The notes: generated from the sequence alone by a model not told the origin. DNA of 64,000 bases from Quadrisphaera sp. DSM 44207 (GCF_900101335.1 NZ_FNKA01000003.1:620001-684000), one strand, 5' to 3'; positions 11,393-21,141 are shown, counted from the stretch's first letter. Translations and numbers: made by a program.

Positions 11393-12568
11393 GTGGGCCC
11401 CCCCGCCGACGGCCCTCCGGCCCCGGCCCGCTCCGGCCCTCCGGTGCTGCACGTGCGCGGGCGCGTCCTCGCGGACGCCCCCGACGCCGCCGCCGGGCAC
11501 GTGGAGGTCCGCGACGAGCTGTGGGTCGTCGACGGGCGCGTCACGTGGACGCGCCCGGCGCGCCTGCGCGCGGACGCCGTCGAGGTGAGCGGCTGGGTGC
11601 TGCCCGGCCTCGTCGACGCCCACTGCCACGTCGGCCTCGGCCCGGACGGCGCCGTGGACCGCGACACCGCGCGCGCCCAGGCGCAGGCCGACCGCGACGC
11701 CGGCGCGCTGCTGCTGCGCGACGCCGGCTCCCCGGTCGACACCCGCTGGGTCGACGCCGAGGAGGACCTGCCCCGCGTGGTGCGGGCCGGGCGGCACGTC
11801 GCGCGCACCCGTCGCTACCTGCGCGGCGTCGCGCACGAGGTCGAGCCCGACCAGCTGCCCGACGCCGTGCGCGCCCAGGCGCGCGCCGGGGACGGGTGGG
11901 TCAAGCTCGTCGGCGACTGGATCGACCGCGAGCGCGGCGACCTCGCCCCGTGCTGGCCGCTGGCGCAGCTGCGCGCCGCCGTCGCCGCCGCCCACGAGGA
12001 GGGCGCCCGGGTGGCCGTGCACACCTTCTCCGAGGAGGCCCTGCCGGACCTGCTCGCCGCCGGGGTGGACTGCCTCGAGCACGGCACGGGCCTGGACGAG
12101 GCGACGGTGGCGACGGCGGCCGCGCGCGGCACCGCCGTGACCCCCACGCTGGTCAACGTCGAGACCTTCCCCGCCATCGCCGCGCAGGGGGAGGCGAAGT
12201 TCCCCCGCTACGCGGCGCACATGCGGGCGCTGCACGCGCGCCGGCGCGCGACCGCCGCGATGGCCGCGGAGGCGGGCGTGCGCCTGCTCGTCGGCACCGA
12301 CGCGGGCACGCGCCTGCCGCACGGGATGGTCGCGGCCGAGGTGGCCGCCCTCGCCGGCGCCGGGGTGGGCCCGCTGCGGGCCCTGGACGCCGCGGCCTGG
12401 GGCGCGCGCCGGTACCTGGGCCACCCGGTGCTGGAGGAGGGCGCCCCCGCCGACCTGGTGGTGCTCGATGCCGACCCCCGCGAGGACGTGGCGGCGCTCG
12501 CGCACCCGCGGGCCGTCGTCCTGCGCGGCCGGGTGGTCGGGGGGCGGGTGGCGGGTCCGGTACGATGA
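11393..12568 (+). CDS. Amidohydrolase-family metal-dependent hydrolase
   Basis: Predicted metal-dependent hydrolase of the amidohydrolase superfamily (imidazolonepropionase/prolidase-like subgroup); substrate unknown. The 391-residue product has an N-terminal beta-sandwich strand region and the metal-binding motif [12 protein letters not shown] (about residue 72; HxH). Further metal ligands are likely in KLVGDW (carboxylated Lys position), [10 protein letters not shown] (about 209) and CLEHGTGL. A catalytic Asp lies in [13 protein letters not shown] (about 303), and a C-terminal strand [13 protein letters not shown] closes the sandwich. It starts at GTG 4 nt after ffh and is probably co-transcribed. 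An amidohydrolase between ffh and rpsP is a recurring actinobacterial arrangement. Confidence 0.88.
   Translation: MGPPADGPPAPARSGPPVLHVRGRVLADAPDAAAGHVEVRDELWVVDGRVTWTRPARLRADAVEVSGWVLPGLVDAHCHVGLGPDGAVDRDTARAQAQADRDAGALLLRDAGSPVDTRWVDAEEDLPRVVRAGRHVARTRRYLRGVAHEVEPDQLPDAVRAQARAGDGWVKLVGDWIDRERGDLAPCWPLAQLRAAVAAAHEEGARVAVHTFSEEALPDLLAAGVDCLEHGTGLDEATVATAAARGTAVTPTLVNVETFPAIAAQGEAKFPRYAAHMRALHARRRATAAMAAEAGVRLLVGTDAGTRLPHGMVAAEVAALAGAGVGPLRALDAAAWGARRYLGHPVLEEGAPADLVVLDADPREDVAALAHPRAVVLRGRVVGGRVAGPVR
12561..12566 (+). promoter_or_regulatory. Candidate -10 box for the rpsP operon
   Basis: TACGAT sits just before the amidohydrolase stop, about 124 nt ahead of rpsP. It gives the rpsP-trmD-rplS group a leader of about 115 nt. 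Confidence 0.5.
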
Positions 12569-12689
12569 CCGGCTGTACTCGGCGGGTGCGGCCCCTCTCT
12601 CCGCGCGCCGCCGGTCCCCGGGCCCGGGAGGGCGTCGCGCCCCACGCGCCCGCCCCGGCCTCCCCCAGACCGAGCAGGAGCTCCGCCCC

Positions 12690-13148
12690 GTGGCAGTGAA
12701 GATCCGTCTGAAGCGACTCGGCAAGATCCGGGCGCCGTACTACCGCATCGTCGTCGCCGACTCGCGCACCAAGCGCGACGGCCGCGCGATCGAGGAGATC
12801 GGCAAGTACCACCCGACCGAGGAGCCGTCGCTCATCGAGGTCGACCGCGAGCGCGCCCAGTACTGGCTCGGCGTCGGCGCGCAGCCGACCGAGCAGGTCA
12901 AGGCCATCCTCAAGGTCACCGGCGACTGGCAGACCTTCCGGGGCGAGGCCGGCGGCGAGGGCACGCTGCGCACCGCCGCCCCGAAGGCCGCCCCCGTGAT
13001 CCCGCAGACCCCGGCCGCGCCGGCCGCGCCGGCCGCGTCCGCGCCGGCGGAGCAGCCCGTGGTGCCCGCCGAGGTCGCCGACCCGGGCACCCCGCCGGAG
13101 ACCGCGGACGAGCCGGCCGAGGGCGGCTCGGTCGGCACCCAGGGCTGA
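12690..13148 (+). CDS. rpsP: 30S ribosomal protein S16
   Basis: Small-subunit protein that binds and stabilises the 16S rRNA 5' domain. The product is 152 residues; the conserved core is about 1-85 ([20 protein letters not shown], then [17 protein letters not shown]). The remaining 65 residues form an Ala/Pro/Glu-rich acidic extension ([16 protein letters not shown]), as in other actinobacteria. GTG 12690 is chosen because the family begins MAVKIRL; the frame is open further upstream but without homologous sequence. An SD-like AGGAG lies about 10 nt upstream. It heads the rpsP-KH-rimM-trmD-rplS cluster. Confidence 0.97.
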   Translation: MAVKIRLKRLGKIRAPYYRIVVADSRTKRDGRAIEEIGKYHPTEEPSLIEVDRERAQYWLGVGAQPTEQVKAILKVTGDWQTFRGEAGGEGTLRTAAPKAAPVIPQTPAAPAAPAASAPAEQPVVPAEVADPGTPPETADEPAEGGSVGTQG

Positions 13149-13150
13149 GC

Positions 13151-13402
13151 GTGCTCGCCGACGCGCTCGACCACCTGGTCCGCGGCATCGTCGACAACCC
13201 CGACGACGTGCGGGTGTCCAGCCGCGAGCTGCGCCGCGGCGAGCTGCTGGAGGTCCGGGTGCACCCGGACGACCTGGGCCGGGTGATCGGGCGCTCCGGG
13301 CGCACCGCCAAGGCGCTGCGCACCGTGCTCGGCGCGCTGGCGGGCGACCGCGACGTGCGCGTCGACGTCGTGGACGTCGACCGCCCGCGCGGCCGCGCCT
13401 GA
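13151..13402 (+). CDS. khpA: KH-domain RNA-binding protein (KhpA-like)
   Basis: Small RNA-binding protein of the KhpA/YlqC family. It is 83 residues with one KH domain: LADALDHLVRGIVDNPDDV at the N-terminus and the GxxG loop in LGRVIGRSGRTAKALRTVL (about 40-57). Homologues in Gram-positive bacteria act with KhpB/EloR on RNA and cell-elongation control; the gene nearly always follows rpsP. It begins 2 nt after the rpsP stop (GTG 13151), so translation is likely coupled. The symbol rests on family and position. Confidence 0.92.
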   Translation: MLADALDHLVRGIVDNPDDVRVSSRELRRGELLEVRVHPDDLGRVIGRSGRTAKALRTVLGALAGDRDVRVDVVDVDRPRGRA

Positions 13403-13430
13403 CCCGGCCCGCCCTCGAGGCGCTCCGGTC

Positions 13431-13934
13431 GTGGAGGTCGTCGTCGCCCGGCTCGGGCGCCCGCACGGGGTCCGGGGCGAGGTGAGCACCGAGGTGCGCA
13501 CCGACGCCCCGGATCGCCGGTTCCTCCCCGGTGCCGTCTTCGCCACCGACCCGGCGGGCGCGGGCCCGCTGCACCTGGTCGGCGCCCGCGACCACAACGG
13601 CGTCCTGCTGCTCGCCTTCGACGGCGTCGCGGACCGCACGGCCGCCGAGGGGCTGCGCGGGGTGCTGCTGCTCGCCGACGTGCCCGAGCAGGAGGAGCCC
13701 GACGCCTGGGCCGTCGGCGCCCTGGTGGGCCTGCGCGCCGAGCGCACCGACGGCCGGGACGCCGGCACCGTCGTCGGCGTCGAGCACGGCCCCGCGCAGG
13801 ACCTGCTGGTGCTGCGCCAGCCCTCCGGCGCCCTCGCCCGCGTCCCCTTCGTGACCGCCCTCGTGCCCGAGGTGGACCTGCCCGGCGGCCGCGTCGTCCT
13901 CGACCCGCCGGGCGGCCTGCTCGAGGAGGGCTGA
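13431..13934 (+). CDS. rimM: 16S rRNA-processing factor RimM
   Basis: Assembly factor for the 30S head that binds ribosomal protein S19. It is 167 residues. The N-terminal RimM beta-barrel opens with [16 protein letters not shown], and the C-terminal PRC-barrel holds [13 protein letters not shown] and [20 protein letters not shown] 13431 is the first plausible start, 28 nt after the KH gene, and only 5 nt separate its stop from trmD. Length and order match the family. Confidence 0.96.
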   Translation: MEVVVARLGRPHGVRGEVSTEVRTDAPDRRFLPGAVFATDPAGAGPLHLVGARDHNGVLLLAFDGVADRTAAEGLRGVLLLADVPEQEEPDAWAVGALVGLRAERTDGRDAGTVVGVEHGPAQDLLVLRQPSGALARVPFVTALVPEVDLPGGRVVLDPPGGLLEEG

Positions 13935-13939
13935 CGCGC

Positions 13940-14767
13940 GTGCGCATCGACGTCGTGACGATCTTCCCCGAGTACCTCGCACCGCTCGACCTCTCGCTCA
14001 TCGGCAGGGCGCGGGCCGCGGGGATCCTCGACGTCGCCGTGCACGACCTGCGCACCTGGACCACCGACCGCCACCGCACCGTCGACGACGCCCCGCTGGG
14101 CGGCGGCGCCGGGATGGTGATGCGCCCGGAGCCGTGGGGAGCCGCCCTGGACGCGGTGCTGGCCGCCGGCCGCGAGCGCCTCGGCGACCCGGACGCCGTT
14201 CCGCACCTGCTCGTGCCCAGCCCCGCGGGCACCCCCCTGACCCAGGCCGGCGCCGAGGCGCTGGCCCGCGAGCCGTGGCTGGCCTTCGCGTGCGGGCGCT
14301 ACGAGGGCATCGACGAGCGGGTGCTGGAGGAGGCCGCCACGCGCATGCCGGTGACCCCGCTCAGCCTGGGCGACTACGTCCTGGGCGGCGGCGAGGTCGC
14401 CGTCCTGGTCGTCGTGGAGGCCGTCGCGCGGCTGCTGCCCGGCGTCGTGGGCAACCCGCACAGCCTCGTCGAGGAGTCGCACGCCCCGGCCTCCGGCGGC
14501 CTGCTCGAGCCCCCCGTCTACACCCGGCCGGCCAGCTGGCGCGGCCGGGAGGCGCCGCCGGTGCTGCTGTCGGGCCACCACGCCCGCGTCGCCCGATGGC
14601 GCCGCGACGAGCAGCTGCGCCGCACCGCCGCGCGCCGTCCGGACCTGCTGGCGCGGCTGCGCCCGCAGGACCTCGACGCCGCCGACCTCGCCGTCCTCGC
14701 GCAGGAGGGCTGGAGCGTGCGCGACGGGGCGCTGGTGCCGGCGTCCCCGGCTCCTGTGCGACACTGA
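13940..14767 (+). CDS. trmD: tRNA (guanine37-N1)-methyltransferase TrmD
   Basis: Transfers a methyl group from S-adenosylmethionine to G37 of tRNAs, preventing +1 frameshifting. It is 275 residues. It starts [16 protein letters not shown], carries [15 protein letters not shown] (about residue 53), and has the SPOUT trefoil-knot motifs [12 protein letters not shown] (about 113) and [21 protein letters not shown] (about 140). DERV holds the catalytic Asp region. The C-terminal domain ends with an extra 25-residue stretch. GTG 13940 starts 5 nt after rimM. Confidence 0.97.
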   Translation: MRIDVVTIFPEYLAPLDLSLIGRARAAGILDVAVHDLRTWTTDRHRTVDDAPLGGGAGMVMRPEPWGAALDAVLAAGRERLGDPDAVPHLLVPSPAGTPLTQAGAEALAREPWLAFACGRYEGIDERVLEEAATRMPVTPLSLGDYVLGGGEVAVLVVVEAVARLLPGVVGNPHSLVEESHAPASGGLLEPPVYTRPASWRGREAPPVLLSGHHARVARWRRDEQLRRTAARRPDLLARLRPQDLDAADLAVLAQEGWSVRDGALVPASPAPVRH

Positions 14768-14924
14768 AGGCTCGCGCCCGGCCGGCGCCGCCCCTGCCAC
14801 GGGGGGAGAGCGGTGCCCTCGGCCTTCCCGGCGCAGGCACCACCGACCGGCAGACCGCCGCGGCAGCAGCGCTGCCGCCCCTCGCACGCGCGTGACCTGT
14901 GGCACCGCGGGAACGGACACGATC

Positions 14925-15293
14925 ATGCACACGTTCGACGGCCTGGACGCCGCCTCGATCCGGACGGACCTGCCCGACTTCCGCCCCGGGGACACCGTCA
15001 AGGTCAACGTCCGGGTCGTGGAGGGCAACCGCTCCCGCATCCAGGCCTTCCAGGGCGCGGTCATCCGCCGCTCCGGCGGCGGGGTCCGCGAGACCTTCAC
15101 CGCCCGGCGGGTCAGCTACGGCGTGGGCGTGGAGCGCACCTTCCCGCTGCACTCCCCGGCCATCGACAGCATCGAGGTCGTCACCCGTGGTGACGTGCGC
15201 CGCGCGAAGCTGTACTACCTGCGCTCCCTGCGCGGCAAGAAGGCGAAGATCAAGGAGAAGCAGGACGCCCGCACCGGCCGCGCCAGCCGCTGA
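14925..15293 (+). CDS. rplS: 50S ribosomal protein L19
   Basis: Large-subunit protein at the 30S-50S interface. The 122-residue product, normal for the family, carries [30 protein letters not shown] and [17 protein letters not shown], and ends in the Lys/Arg-rich [15 protein letters not shown] 14925 gives the expected N-terminus ([13 protein letters not shown]); an upstream in-frame GTG at 14892 adds 11 residues without family support. The 157-nt space from trmD has no clear promoter hexamer or stable hairpin that I can assign. Confidence 0.96.
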   Translation: MHTFDGLDAASIRTDLPDFRPGDTVKVNVRVVEGNRSRIQAFQGAVIRRSGGGVRETFTARRVSYGVGVERTFPLHSPAIDSIEVVTRGDVRRAKLYYLRSLRGKKAKIKEKQDARTGRASR

Positions 15294-15336
15294 CGGCGCC
15301 CGCCGCACGCTCCTGCGCACCCCCGCGCCCCGCGCG

Positions 15337-16002
15337 CTGAGCACTCCTCCCGGGCCCACCCGGTCGTCCCTGCGGACGGCCGGGTGGGCCCTGCTCGTCG
15401 CGCTCGCGCTCACCGCCGTGGTGCGCGCCACCCTGCTGGGCGTCTTCGCGGTGCCCAGCGGCTCGATGGAGCCGACCCTGCGGCCGGGGGACCGCGTGCT
15501 CGTGTGGCGCCCCGCCGACGACCTCGCCTCGATCGCCCGCGGCGACCTCGTCGTCTTCGACGGCACGGGCAGCTTCGACCCGTGGGTCGACCGCGGGCCC
15601 CTCGGCTCCGCCTGGGCGGGCCTCGCCGGCTCCCTGGGGCTGCCCGGCGGCCCCCCGGGCTACGTCAAGCGCGTCGTCGGCCTGCCGGGGGAGCGCGTCG
15701 CCTGCTGCGACGGGCAGGGGCGCCTGGTCGTGGACGGCGAGCCGCTGCAGGAGCCCTACCTCGCGGGCGGCGGGCCGGCCTCGCGCACCGCGTTCGACGT
15801 CGTCGTGCCGCCCGGCAGGCTGTGGGTGCTCGGTGACGCGCGGGACGCGTCGGCGGACTCCCGCGCCCACCTCGGCGACCCCGGCGGCGGCACGGTGCCC
15901 GTGGAGCGCCTCGTCGGCCGGGTCGTCGCCGTAGCCTGGCCGCTGCACCGCGCCACTCTCCTGGACGCCCAGGACAGCGCCCCCGGGAGGAACGCCCCAT
16001 GA
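15337..16002 (+). CDS. lepB: Signal peptidase I, first of two tandem copies
   Basis: Membrane-anchored Ser/Lys protease that removes signal peptides from exported proteins. It has one transmembrane helix ([23 protein letters not shown]), the catalytic Ser in PSGSMEPTL and Lys in [14 protein letters not shown], then box [12 protein letters not shown]. The region between boxes carries a [12 protein letters not shown] segment like that of the next copy. No ATG or GTG precedes the membrane helix close to rplS. CTG 15337 (221 aa) or CTG 15313 are possible, or a start inside rplS, so the 5' end is uncertain. The stop overlaps the ATG of the second copy (ATGA). Confidence 0.85.
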   Translation: MSTPPGPTRSSLRTAGWALLVALALTAVVRATLLGVFAVPSGSMEPTLRPGDRVLVWRPADDLASIARGDLVVFDGTGSFDPWVDRGPLGSAWAGLAGSLGLPGGPPGYVKRVVGLPGERVACCDGQGRLVVDGEPLQEPYLAGGGPASRTAFDVVVPPGRLWVLGDARDASADSRAHLGDPGGGTVPVERLVGRVVAVAWPLHRATLLDAQDSAPGRNAP

Positions 16003-16733
16003 CCGAGCACGCACCTGCGCACAGCAGGAGGCGCTCCGGCGGCCTGCTGCCCGCCCTGCGGGAGACCGTCGTCGTCCTCGTCGCGGCGCTCGTGCTCTCC
16101 CTGCTCGTCAAGACGTTCATCGGCCAGGCGTTCTTCATCCCGTCGATCTCGATGGAGCAGACGCTGCTCGTCGGGGACCGGGTGCTCGTCAGCAAGCTCA
16201 CCCCGGGGCCCTTCGACCTCGAGCGCGGCGACATCGTCGTCTTCAAGGACCCGGGCGGCTGGCTGGACCCGGTCGCCGAGCCCCAGCGCGGGCCCGTCGG
16301 CGCCGCCGTGGCCGCGGTGCTCACGTTCGTGGGGATCCTGCCGCAGGACTCCGGGGAGCACCTGGTCAAGCGCGTGATCGGCCTGCCCGGCGACGAGGTC
16401 GCCTGCTGCGACGAGCAGGGGCGCGTCACGGTCAACGGCGAGCCGCTGGAGGAGGTCTACATCAGCGAAGGGGACGCCCCCAGCGAGCTGGACTTCTCCG
16501 TGCAGGTGCCGCAGGACCGCCTGTGGGTGATGGGCGACCACCGCGCCGCCTCGGAGGACTCCCGCTACCACCTCGACCTCGCCGGCAGCGGCACCGTGCC
16601 GGTCGAGAACGTCGTCGGGCGCGCGGCGCTGCTCGTGTGGCCCCTCTCCCGCCTCGGCGGGCTCTCCGAGCACGCCGAGGTCTTCGAGGGCGTGCCCGCC
16701 GCCCCGGCGCTCCAGGCGTCGCCCGCCTCGTGA
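15999..16733 (+). CDS. lepB: Signal peptidase I, second tandem copy
   Basis: Second type I signal peptidase, 244 residues. It has an N-terminal cytoplasmic stretch, a transmembrane helix ([20 protein letters not shown]), the catalytic Ser in PSISMEQTL (about residue 51), Lys in [14 protein letters not shown] (about 124), and [14 protein letters not shown] (box E). ATG 15999 overlaps the stop of the first copy and has an SD-like GGGAGGAA 5' of it. Streptomyces carries several adjacent sip genes with partly different substrate preferences; a similar division of labour is possible but not visible in the sequence. The rnhB GTG overlaps its stop. Confidence 0.95.
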   Translation: MTEHAPAHSRRRSGGLLPALRETVVVLVAALVLSLLVKTFIGQAFFIPSISMEQTLLVGDRVLVSKLTPGPFDLERGDIVVFKDPGGWLDPVAEPQRGPVGAAVAAVLTFVGILPQDSGEHLVKRVIGLPGDEVACCDEQGRVTVNGEPLEEVYISEGDAPSELDFSVQVPQDRLWVMGDHRAASEDSRYHLDLAGSGTVPVENVVGRAALLVWPLSRLGGLSEHAEVFEGVPAAPALQASPAS

Positions 16734-17509
16734 CCGACCCCGCGACCGGCCCCGAGACCGGCCCCGCGACCCGCACCGCGCCCCCGCGCCCCCGGCCCGC
16801 GCGCGGCAGCGCCCCCAGCCTGCGGGCCGAGCGCGCGCTGCTGCGCGCCGGCCACCCCCTCGTCGCGGGCGTCGACGAGGTCGGCCGCGGCGCGCTCGCG
16901 GGGCCGGTCACGGTGGGCGTCGTCGTCGTCACGGCGGCCACGCCCAGCGCGCCGCCGGGGCTGCGCGACTCCAAGCTGCTGACCCCCGCCGCCCGCGAGG
17001 CGCTCGTGCCGCGGCTGCGCCGGTGGGCGCCGGCGTGGGCGGTCGGCCACGCCGAGCCGGGAGAGGTCGACGCGCTCGGCGTCCTGCGCGCGCTGCGCCT
17101 GGCCGGCACCCGCGCGCTCGCCCAGCTGCCCGAGGCGCCCGAGGCGGTGCTGCTCGACGGCAGCTACGACTGGCTGACCCGGCCGCCGCCGCCGCCGGGC
17201 GCGGCCCCGCCCCCGCGGCTGCCCGCGGTGCGCACCCGGGTCAAGGCCGACCTGCGCTGCGCCGCCGTCGCGGCCGCCAGCGTGCTCGCCAAGGTCGCCC
17301 GCGACGCGATCATGGTCGAGCGCGCCCGCGACCACCCCGGCTACGGCTGGGAGGCCAACAAGGGCTACAGCTGCGCCGAGCACTCCGACGCCCTGCGGCG
17401 CCTGGGCCCGTGCGCCCAGCACCGGCGCAGCTGGCGCCTGCCCGGCGTCGAGCCCGTGCTCTTCGACCTCGACCAGGACGGGTGCATGATGGGCCCCGAT
17501 GAGCGCTGA
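16730..17509 (+). CDS. rnhB: Ribonuclease HII
   Basis: Cleaves RNA in RNA-DNA hybrids, including single misincorporated ribonucleotides. It is 259 residues. A Pro/Thr/Arg-rich tail precedes the conserved [16 protein letters not shown] (catalytic Asp-Glu at about 49-50), followed by [22 protein letters not shown] (third acidic residue) and [25 protein letters not shown] 16730 overlaps the lepB stop (GTGA). A proline run (PPPPPG) interrupts the usual sequence after the third motif and makes the protein slightly longer than typical. Its end overlaps the next gene by 11 nt. Confidence 0.96.
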   Translation: MTDPATGPETGPATRTAPPRPRPARGSAPSLRAERALLRAGHPLVAGVDEVGRGALAGPVTVGVVVVTAATPSAPPGLRDSKLLTPAAREALVPRLRRWAPAWAVGHAEPGEVDALGVLRALRLAGTRALAQLPEAPEAVLLDGSYDWLTRPPPPPGAAPPPRLPAVRTRVKADLRCAAVAAASVLAKVARDAIMVERARDHPGYGWEANKGYSCAEHSDALRRLGPCAQHRRSWRLPGVEPVLFDLDQDGCMMGPDER

Positions 17510-17822
17510 GGACCTCGAGGACTACGAGACGGAGATGGAGCTCGCGCTCTACCGCGAGTACCGCGACGTCGTCGGCCTGTTCTCCTACGTGGTGGAGACC
17601 GAGCGCCGCTTCTACCTGGCCAACGGGGTGGACCTGCGCCCGCGCACCACGGACGGCGAGGTCTGGTTCGAGCTGACCCTGACCGACGCGTGGGTGTGGG
17701 ACGTCTACCGCTCGGCGCGCTTCGTCAAGACCGTGCGCGTGGTCACGTTCAAGGACGTCAACGTCGAGGAGCTGTCCAAGAGCGACCTCGAGGTGCCCAA
17801 GCCCGGCGGCTTCCCCGCCTGA
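17499..17822 (+). CDS. DUF2469-family actinobacterial protein
   Basis: Conserved actinobacterial protein of unknown function. It is 107 residues, acidic at the N-terminus ([20 protein letters not shown]) and ends with [19 protein letters not shown]. No catalytic motif is evident. The family is found almost only in Actinobacteria, normally right after rnhB and before the yraN/comM/dprA group, as here. ATG 17499 lies inside the 3' end of rnhB, so the two are probably translationally coupled. Confidence 0.93.
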   Translation: MSAEDLEDYETEMELALYREYRDVVGLFSYVVETERRFYLANGVDLRPRTTDGEVWFELTLTDAWVWDVYRSARFVKTVRVVTFKDVNVEELSKSDLEVPKPGGFPA

Positions 17823-17954
17823 CGCGCCCGCGCGGCCTCCCGCGCCCCCACCTCCCGCCCACAGGGGCGCGCACCGCCCCGCCGTCCACAGGCGGCCGCT
17901 GCCCCGCCCCGCGGGCGCCGCCCGCCCGGCACGGTGGCCGCGGAGGTGGTCGCA

Positions 17955-18320
17955 GTGTCGAGCAGCGCGCCGCGCGCGGCGGTGGGGCGGTACGGGGAGC
18001 GGGTGGCCGCGGAGCACCTGCGCGGCGCGGGGCTGGTGGTCCTGGACCGCAACTGGCGGTGCCGCTGGGGCGAGCTCGACCTCGTCGCCCGCGACGGCGA
18101 CTGCCTGGTCGGGGTGGAGGTCAAGACCCGCCGCTCCACCGCGTGCGGCTCCCCGCTGGAGGCGATCACGCCCGCGAAGGTCGCCCGGCTGCGGCGGCTG
18201 CTGGGCGCCTGGCTCGCCGAGCACCCGGTGCGCCCCGCGGCGCTGCGCCTGGACGCCGTGGCGGTGCTGCGCCCGCCCTCGGGCCCCGCGCTCGTCGAGC
18301 ACGTGCGGGGCATCGGCTGA
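17955..18320 (+). CDS. YraN/UPF0102 family endonuclease-like protein
   Basis: Member of the UPF0102 family with a Holliday-junction-resolvase-like PD-(D/E)xK fold; role unknown but linked to DNA processing. Residues GRYGERVAAEHL, then RWGELDLVARD (acidic metal ligands) and VGVEVKTRRS (ExK) form the nuclease core within about 121 residues. GTG 17955 is preferred because GGAGG lies 8 nt upstream; GTG 17934 would add 7 residues. The stop overlaps the next ATG (TGATG), giving the conserved yraN-comM-dprA arrangement. Confidence 0.9.
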   Translation: MSSSAPRAAVGRYGERVAAEHLRGAGLVVLDRNWRCRWGELDLVARDGDCLVGVEVKTRRSTACGSPLEAITPAKVARLRRLLGAWLAEHPVRPAALRLDAVAVLRPPSGPALVEHVRGIG

Positions 18321-19879
18321 TGGCGCTCGGCCGCTCCCGCTCCGTGGCCCTCGTCGGCCTGGAGGGCCGCGTCGTCGACGTCGAGGCCGACGTCGCGCCC
18401 GGGCTGCCCGCCTTCGTCCTCGTCGGCCTGCCCGATGCCTCGCTGGCGGAGTCGCGCGACCGCGTGCGCGCCGCCCTGCGCAACGCCCGCCTCGACGTGC
18501 CCGAGCGCCGCGTGACGGTCAACCTCTCCCCGGCGTCCCTGCCCAAGCACGGCACGGGCTTCGACGTCGCCGTCGCGGTCGCCCTGCTCGCCGCCGCGGG
18601 CTGGATCGACCCCGCCTCGGCCGCCCGCACCGTCCACCTCGGCGAGCTCGGCCTGGACGGCGGGCTGCGCCGGGTGCGCGGCGTCCTGCCGGCGCTGCTG
18701 GCGGCGGCGCGCGCCGGGTGCACCCGCGTGCTGGTCGCCGAGGGCGACGCCGCCGAGGCGGCGCTCGTGCCGGGCCTGGAGGTCGTCTCCGGCTCCTGCC
18801 TCGCCGACGTCGTGCGCCTGCACGGCGGGGAGCCGCCGCAGGCGCCCGACGGCGGGGGCGCCGCGCCCGCCGAGGCGGCGGCGCCCCCGCCCGGCGGCGG
18901 CCGGGCGCCCGCCCCCGTGCTCGACCTGGCCGACGTCGCCGGGCAGGCCTCCGCGCGCCACGCCCTGGAGGTCGCGGCCGCCGGAGGGCACCACCTGCTG
19001 CTGCTCGGGCCCCCCGGCGCGGGCAAGACCATGCTGGCCGCCCGCCTGCCCGGGCTGCTGCCCGACCTCGACGACGAGGAGGCCGTGGAGGTGACGGCGG
19101 TGCACTCGGTGGCGGGCCGCTTCGACGCCAGGGCGGGGCTGGTGCGCCGCCCGCCCTTCGAGGACCCCCACCACACCGCGAGCGCCGCCGCCGTCATCGG
19201 CGGCGGCAGCCGCCTGCCCGCGCCGGGAGCCGCCTCGCGCGCCCACCGCGGCGTGCTCTTCCTCGACGAGGCGCCCGAGTTCGCCTCGCGCGTGCTGGAG
19301 GGGCTGCGCCAGCCGCTGGAGAGCGGGGAGCTCGTCCTCGCCCGCTCCCAGGGCGTCGCGCGCTTCCCCGCCCGCTTCCAGCTCGTGCTCGCCGCCAACC
19401 CGTGCCCGTGCGGGCGGGCGGTGGGCAAGGCGCTGGAGTGCAGCTGCACCCCGCTGGCGCGCCGGCGCTACCTCTCGCGGCTGTCCGGGCCCCTGCTCGA
19501 CCGGGTCGACCTGCAGGTGCAGGTCGACCCGGTCTCGCGCGCCGACGTGGCCGCGGCCGGCGGCGCCGAGGCCAGCGCCGCGGTGGCCGCGCGCGTGGCC
19601 CGGGCGCGCGCCGCCCAGCGCGAGCGGCTGGCGGGCACGCCGTGGCGGTGCAACGGCGAGCTGCCCGGGCAGCTGCTGCGCGGGCCCCTGCGGCTGCCCG
19701 CGAGCGCGACCCGGGAGGTCGACTCCTCCCTCGACCGGGGCCTGCTGACGGTGCGCGGCTACGACCGGGTGCTGCGCAGCGCGTGGACCCTGGCCGACCT
19801 CGCCGGCCTGGCCCGACCGGACGACGAGCACGTCGGCCAGGCCCTGCACTGGCGCCTCGACGGGGCGGTGGCCGCGTGA
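18320..19879 (+). CDS. comM: ComM/YifB-family Mg-chelatase-like AAA+ ATPase
   Basis: AAA+ ATPase related to magnesium chelatase subunits. ComM of Vibrio is a helicase that aids branch migration in natural transformation; that role is inferred here. It is 519 residues. An N-terminal ChlI-type domain (GLPDASLAESRDRVRAAL, LSPASLPKHGTGFDVAVAVALLA) is followed by an Ala/Pro linker (about 175-200). The Walker A LLGPPGAGKTMLAARLPGLL lies at about 229, with Walker B VLFLDEAPEF and the C-terminal Mg-chelatase domain ending in YDRVLRSAWTLADLAG. ATG 18320 overlaps the yraN stop, and dprA overlaps its own stop (GTGA). Confidence 0.95.
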   Translation: MALGRSRSVALVGLEGRVVDVEADVAPGLPAFVLVGLPDASLAESRDRVRAALRNARLDVPERRVTVNLSPASLPKHGTGFDVAVAVALLAAAGWIDPASAARTVHLGELGLDGGLRRVRGVLPALLAAARAGCTRVLVAEGDAAEAALVPGLEVVSGSCLADVVRLHGGEPPQAPDGGGAAPAEAAAPPPGGGRAPAPVLDLADVAGQASARHALEVAAAGGHHLLLLGPPGAGKTMLAARLPGLLPDLDDEEAVEVTAVHSVAGRFDARAGLVRRPPFEDPHHTASAAAVIGGGSRLPAPGAASRAHRGVLFLDEAPEFASRVLEGLRQPLESGELVLARSQGVARFPARFQLVLAANPCPCGRAVGKALECSCTPLARRRYLSRLSGPLLDRVDLQVQVDPVSRADVAAAGGAEASAAVAARVARARAAQRERLAGTPWRCNGELPGQLLRGPLRLPASATREVDSSLDRGLLTVRGYDRVLRSAWTLADLAGLARPDDEHVGQALHWRLDGAVAA

Positions 19880-21141
19880 GCGCCTCGACCACGCCCCCCG
19901 CGCCCGCGCGCCCGCGCTGGGCGGACGACGAGCGGCTGGCCCGCGCGGCGTGGTCGCGGCTGGTGGAGTCCGGCGACGCCGTGGGCGCCGCCGCCCTCGC
20001 CGCGCTCGGCCCCCTGGCCGCCGTGGACGTCGTCCTGGCCGGCAGCGCGCCCCCGGAGGTCTGCGAGGTGCTGCGGGTGCAGCCGGGGGTGCTGCACGAG
20101 GCCGTCGAGCGCTGGCGCGTGCGCCTGCCCGGCGTCGCGCCGGAGCGCGACGTCGCGGTCCTCGAGCGCCTCGGCGGGCGGCTCGTCGTCCCCGGCGACG
20201 TCGAGTGGCCGGCCGGGCTCGACGACCTCGGGGTGCGCGCGCCGGCGTGCCTGTGGGTCCGCGGCCCCATGGGCCCCACCGGGCTCACCAGCTCTGCTGG
20301 CGCCGCAGACGCCGCGGCCGCCGACGGGGTGGGCCTGGCCGCGCTGGCCGCCCGCTCGGTGGCCCTGGTCGGTGCTCGGGCGTGCACCGCCTACGGCCAG
20401 CGCGTGGCCACGGACCTCGCGTGCGGCGCCGCGGAGCGGGGCGTCACCGTGGTCTCCGGCGGCGCCTACGGCATCGACGCGGCCGCGCACCGCGGAGCGC
20501 TCGTGGTCGACGGCCCGACCGTCGCCGTCCTCGCGTGCGGGGTGGACCGCGCCTATCCGCAGGGCAACGACCAGCTGCTGGCCCGGATCGCCGCCGAGGG
20601 CGCGCTCGTCTCGGAGGTGCCGCCGGGCTCCGCTCCCACGCGGTGGCGCTTCCTGGAGCGCAACCGCCTCATCGCCGCCCTCGCCGGCGCCACGGTCGTC
20701 GTGGAGGCCGCCTGGCGCTCGGGCGCCCTGAGCACCGCGCGGTACGCCGGCGGGCTGCTGCGCCCGCTCGGCGCGGTGCCGGGGCCCGTGACCTCGCCGG
20801 CCTCGGCCGGCTGCCACCGGCTGCTGCGCGAGGAGGGCGCGGTGTGCGTGAGCGACGTCGGCGAGCTGCTCGAGCTCGTCGAGCCGATCGGCACCGCGCT
20901 GCCGCAGCCGCCCGCCGGCGTGCCCGCGGCCGACCACGACGGCCTGCCGCCGCAGGACCTGCGCGTCCTGGACGCCCTGCCCGTGCGCTCGGCCCGGCCG
21001 CTGGCGGCCCTGGCGCAGGCGGCGGGGCTGCCGGAGACGGCGGTCCTGGCCTCGCTCGGCCGGCTGTCGCTGCGCGGCCTGGCCGAGCGGCGGCCGGGGG
21101 AGGCGTGGCGCCGCGCGCCCCGCCGCGCCTCCTCGCGCTGA
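19876..21141 (+). CDS. dprA: DNA-processing protein DprA
   Basis: Binds incoming single-stranded DNA and loads RecA during transformation; also widespread in species not known to transform. It is 421 residues: an N-terminal SAM-like helical part (1-120), then the Rossmann-like fold with VALVGARACTAYGQRVATDL (about 163) and VSGGAYGIDAAAHRGAL (about 195). VLACGVDRAYPQGNDQL, SEVPPGSAPTRWRFLERNRLIAALA and GPVTSPASAGCHRLLREEGA follow, then a C-terminal winged-helix-like domain. GTG 19876 overlaps the comM stop. The xerC gene follows after 39 nt. Confidence 0.95.
   Translation: MSASTTPPAPARPRWADDERLARAAWSRLVESGDAVGAAALAALGPLAAVDVVLAGSAPPEVCEVLRVQPGVLHEAVERWRVRLPGVAPERDVAVLERLGGRLVVPGDVEWPAGLDDLGVRAPACLWVRGPMGPTGLTSSAGAADAAAADGVGLAALAARSVALVGARACTAYGQRVATDLACGAAERGVTVVSGGAYGIDAAAHRGALVVDGPTVAVLACGVDRAYPQGNDQLLARIAAEGALVSEVPPGSAPTRWRFLERNRLIAALAGATVVVEAAWRSGALSTARYAGGLLRPLGAVPGPVTSPASAGCHRLLREEGAVCVSDVGELLELVEPIGTALPQPPAGVPAADHDGLPPQDLRVLDALPVRSARPLAALAQAAGLPETAVLASLGRLSLRGLAERRPGEAWRRAPRRASSR

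Noticed and set aside
17860-17960. GTCCACA-like DnaA-box fragments near 17890 and at about 23745
   Set aside because: Single partial matches without clustering, AT-rich unwinding region or dnaA/dnaN neighbours, so no origin.
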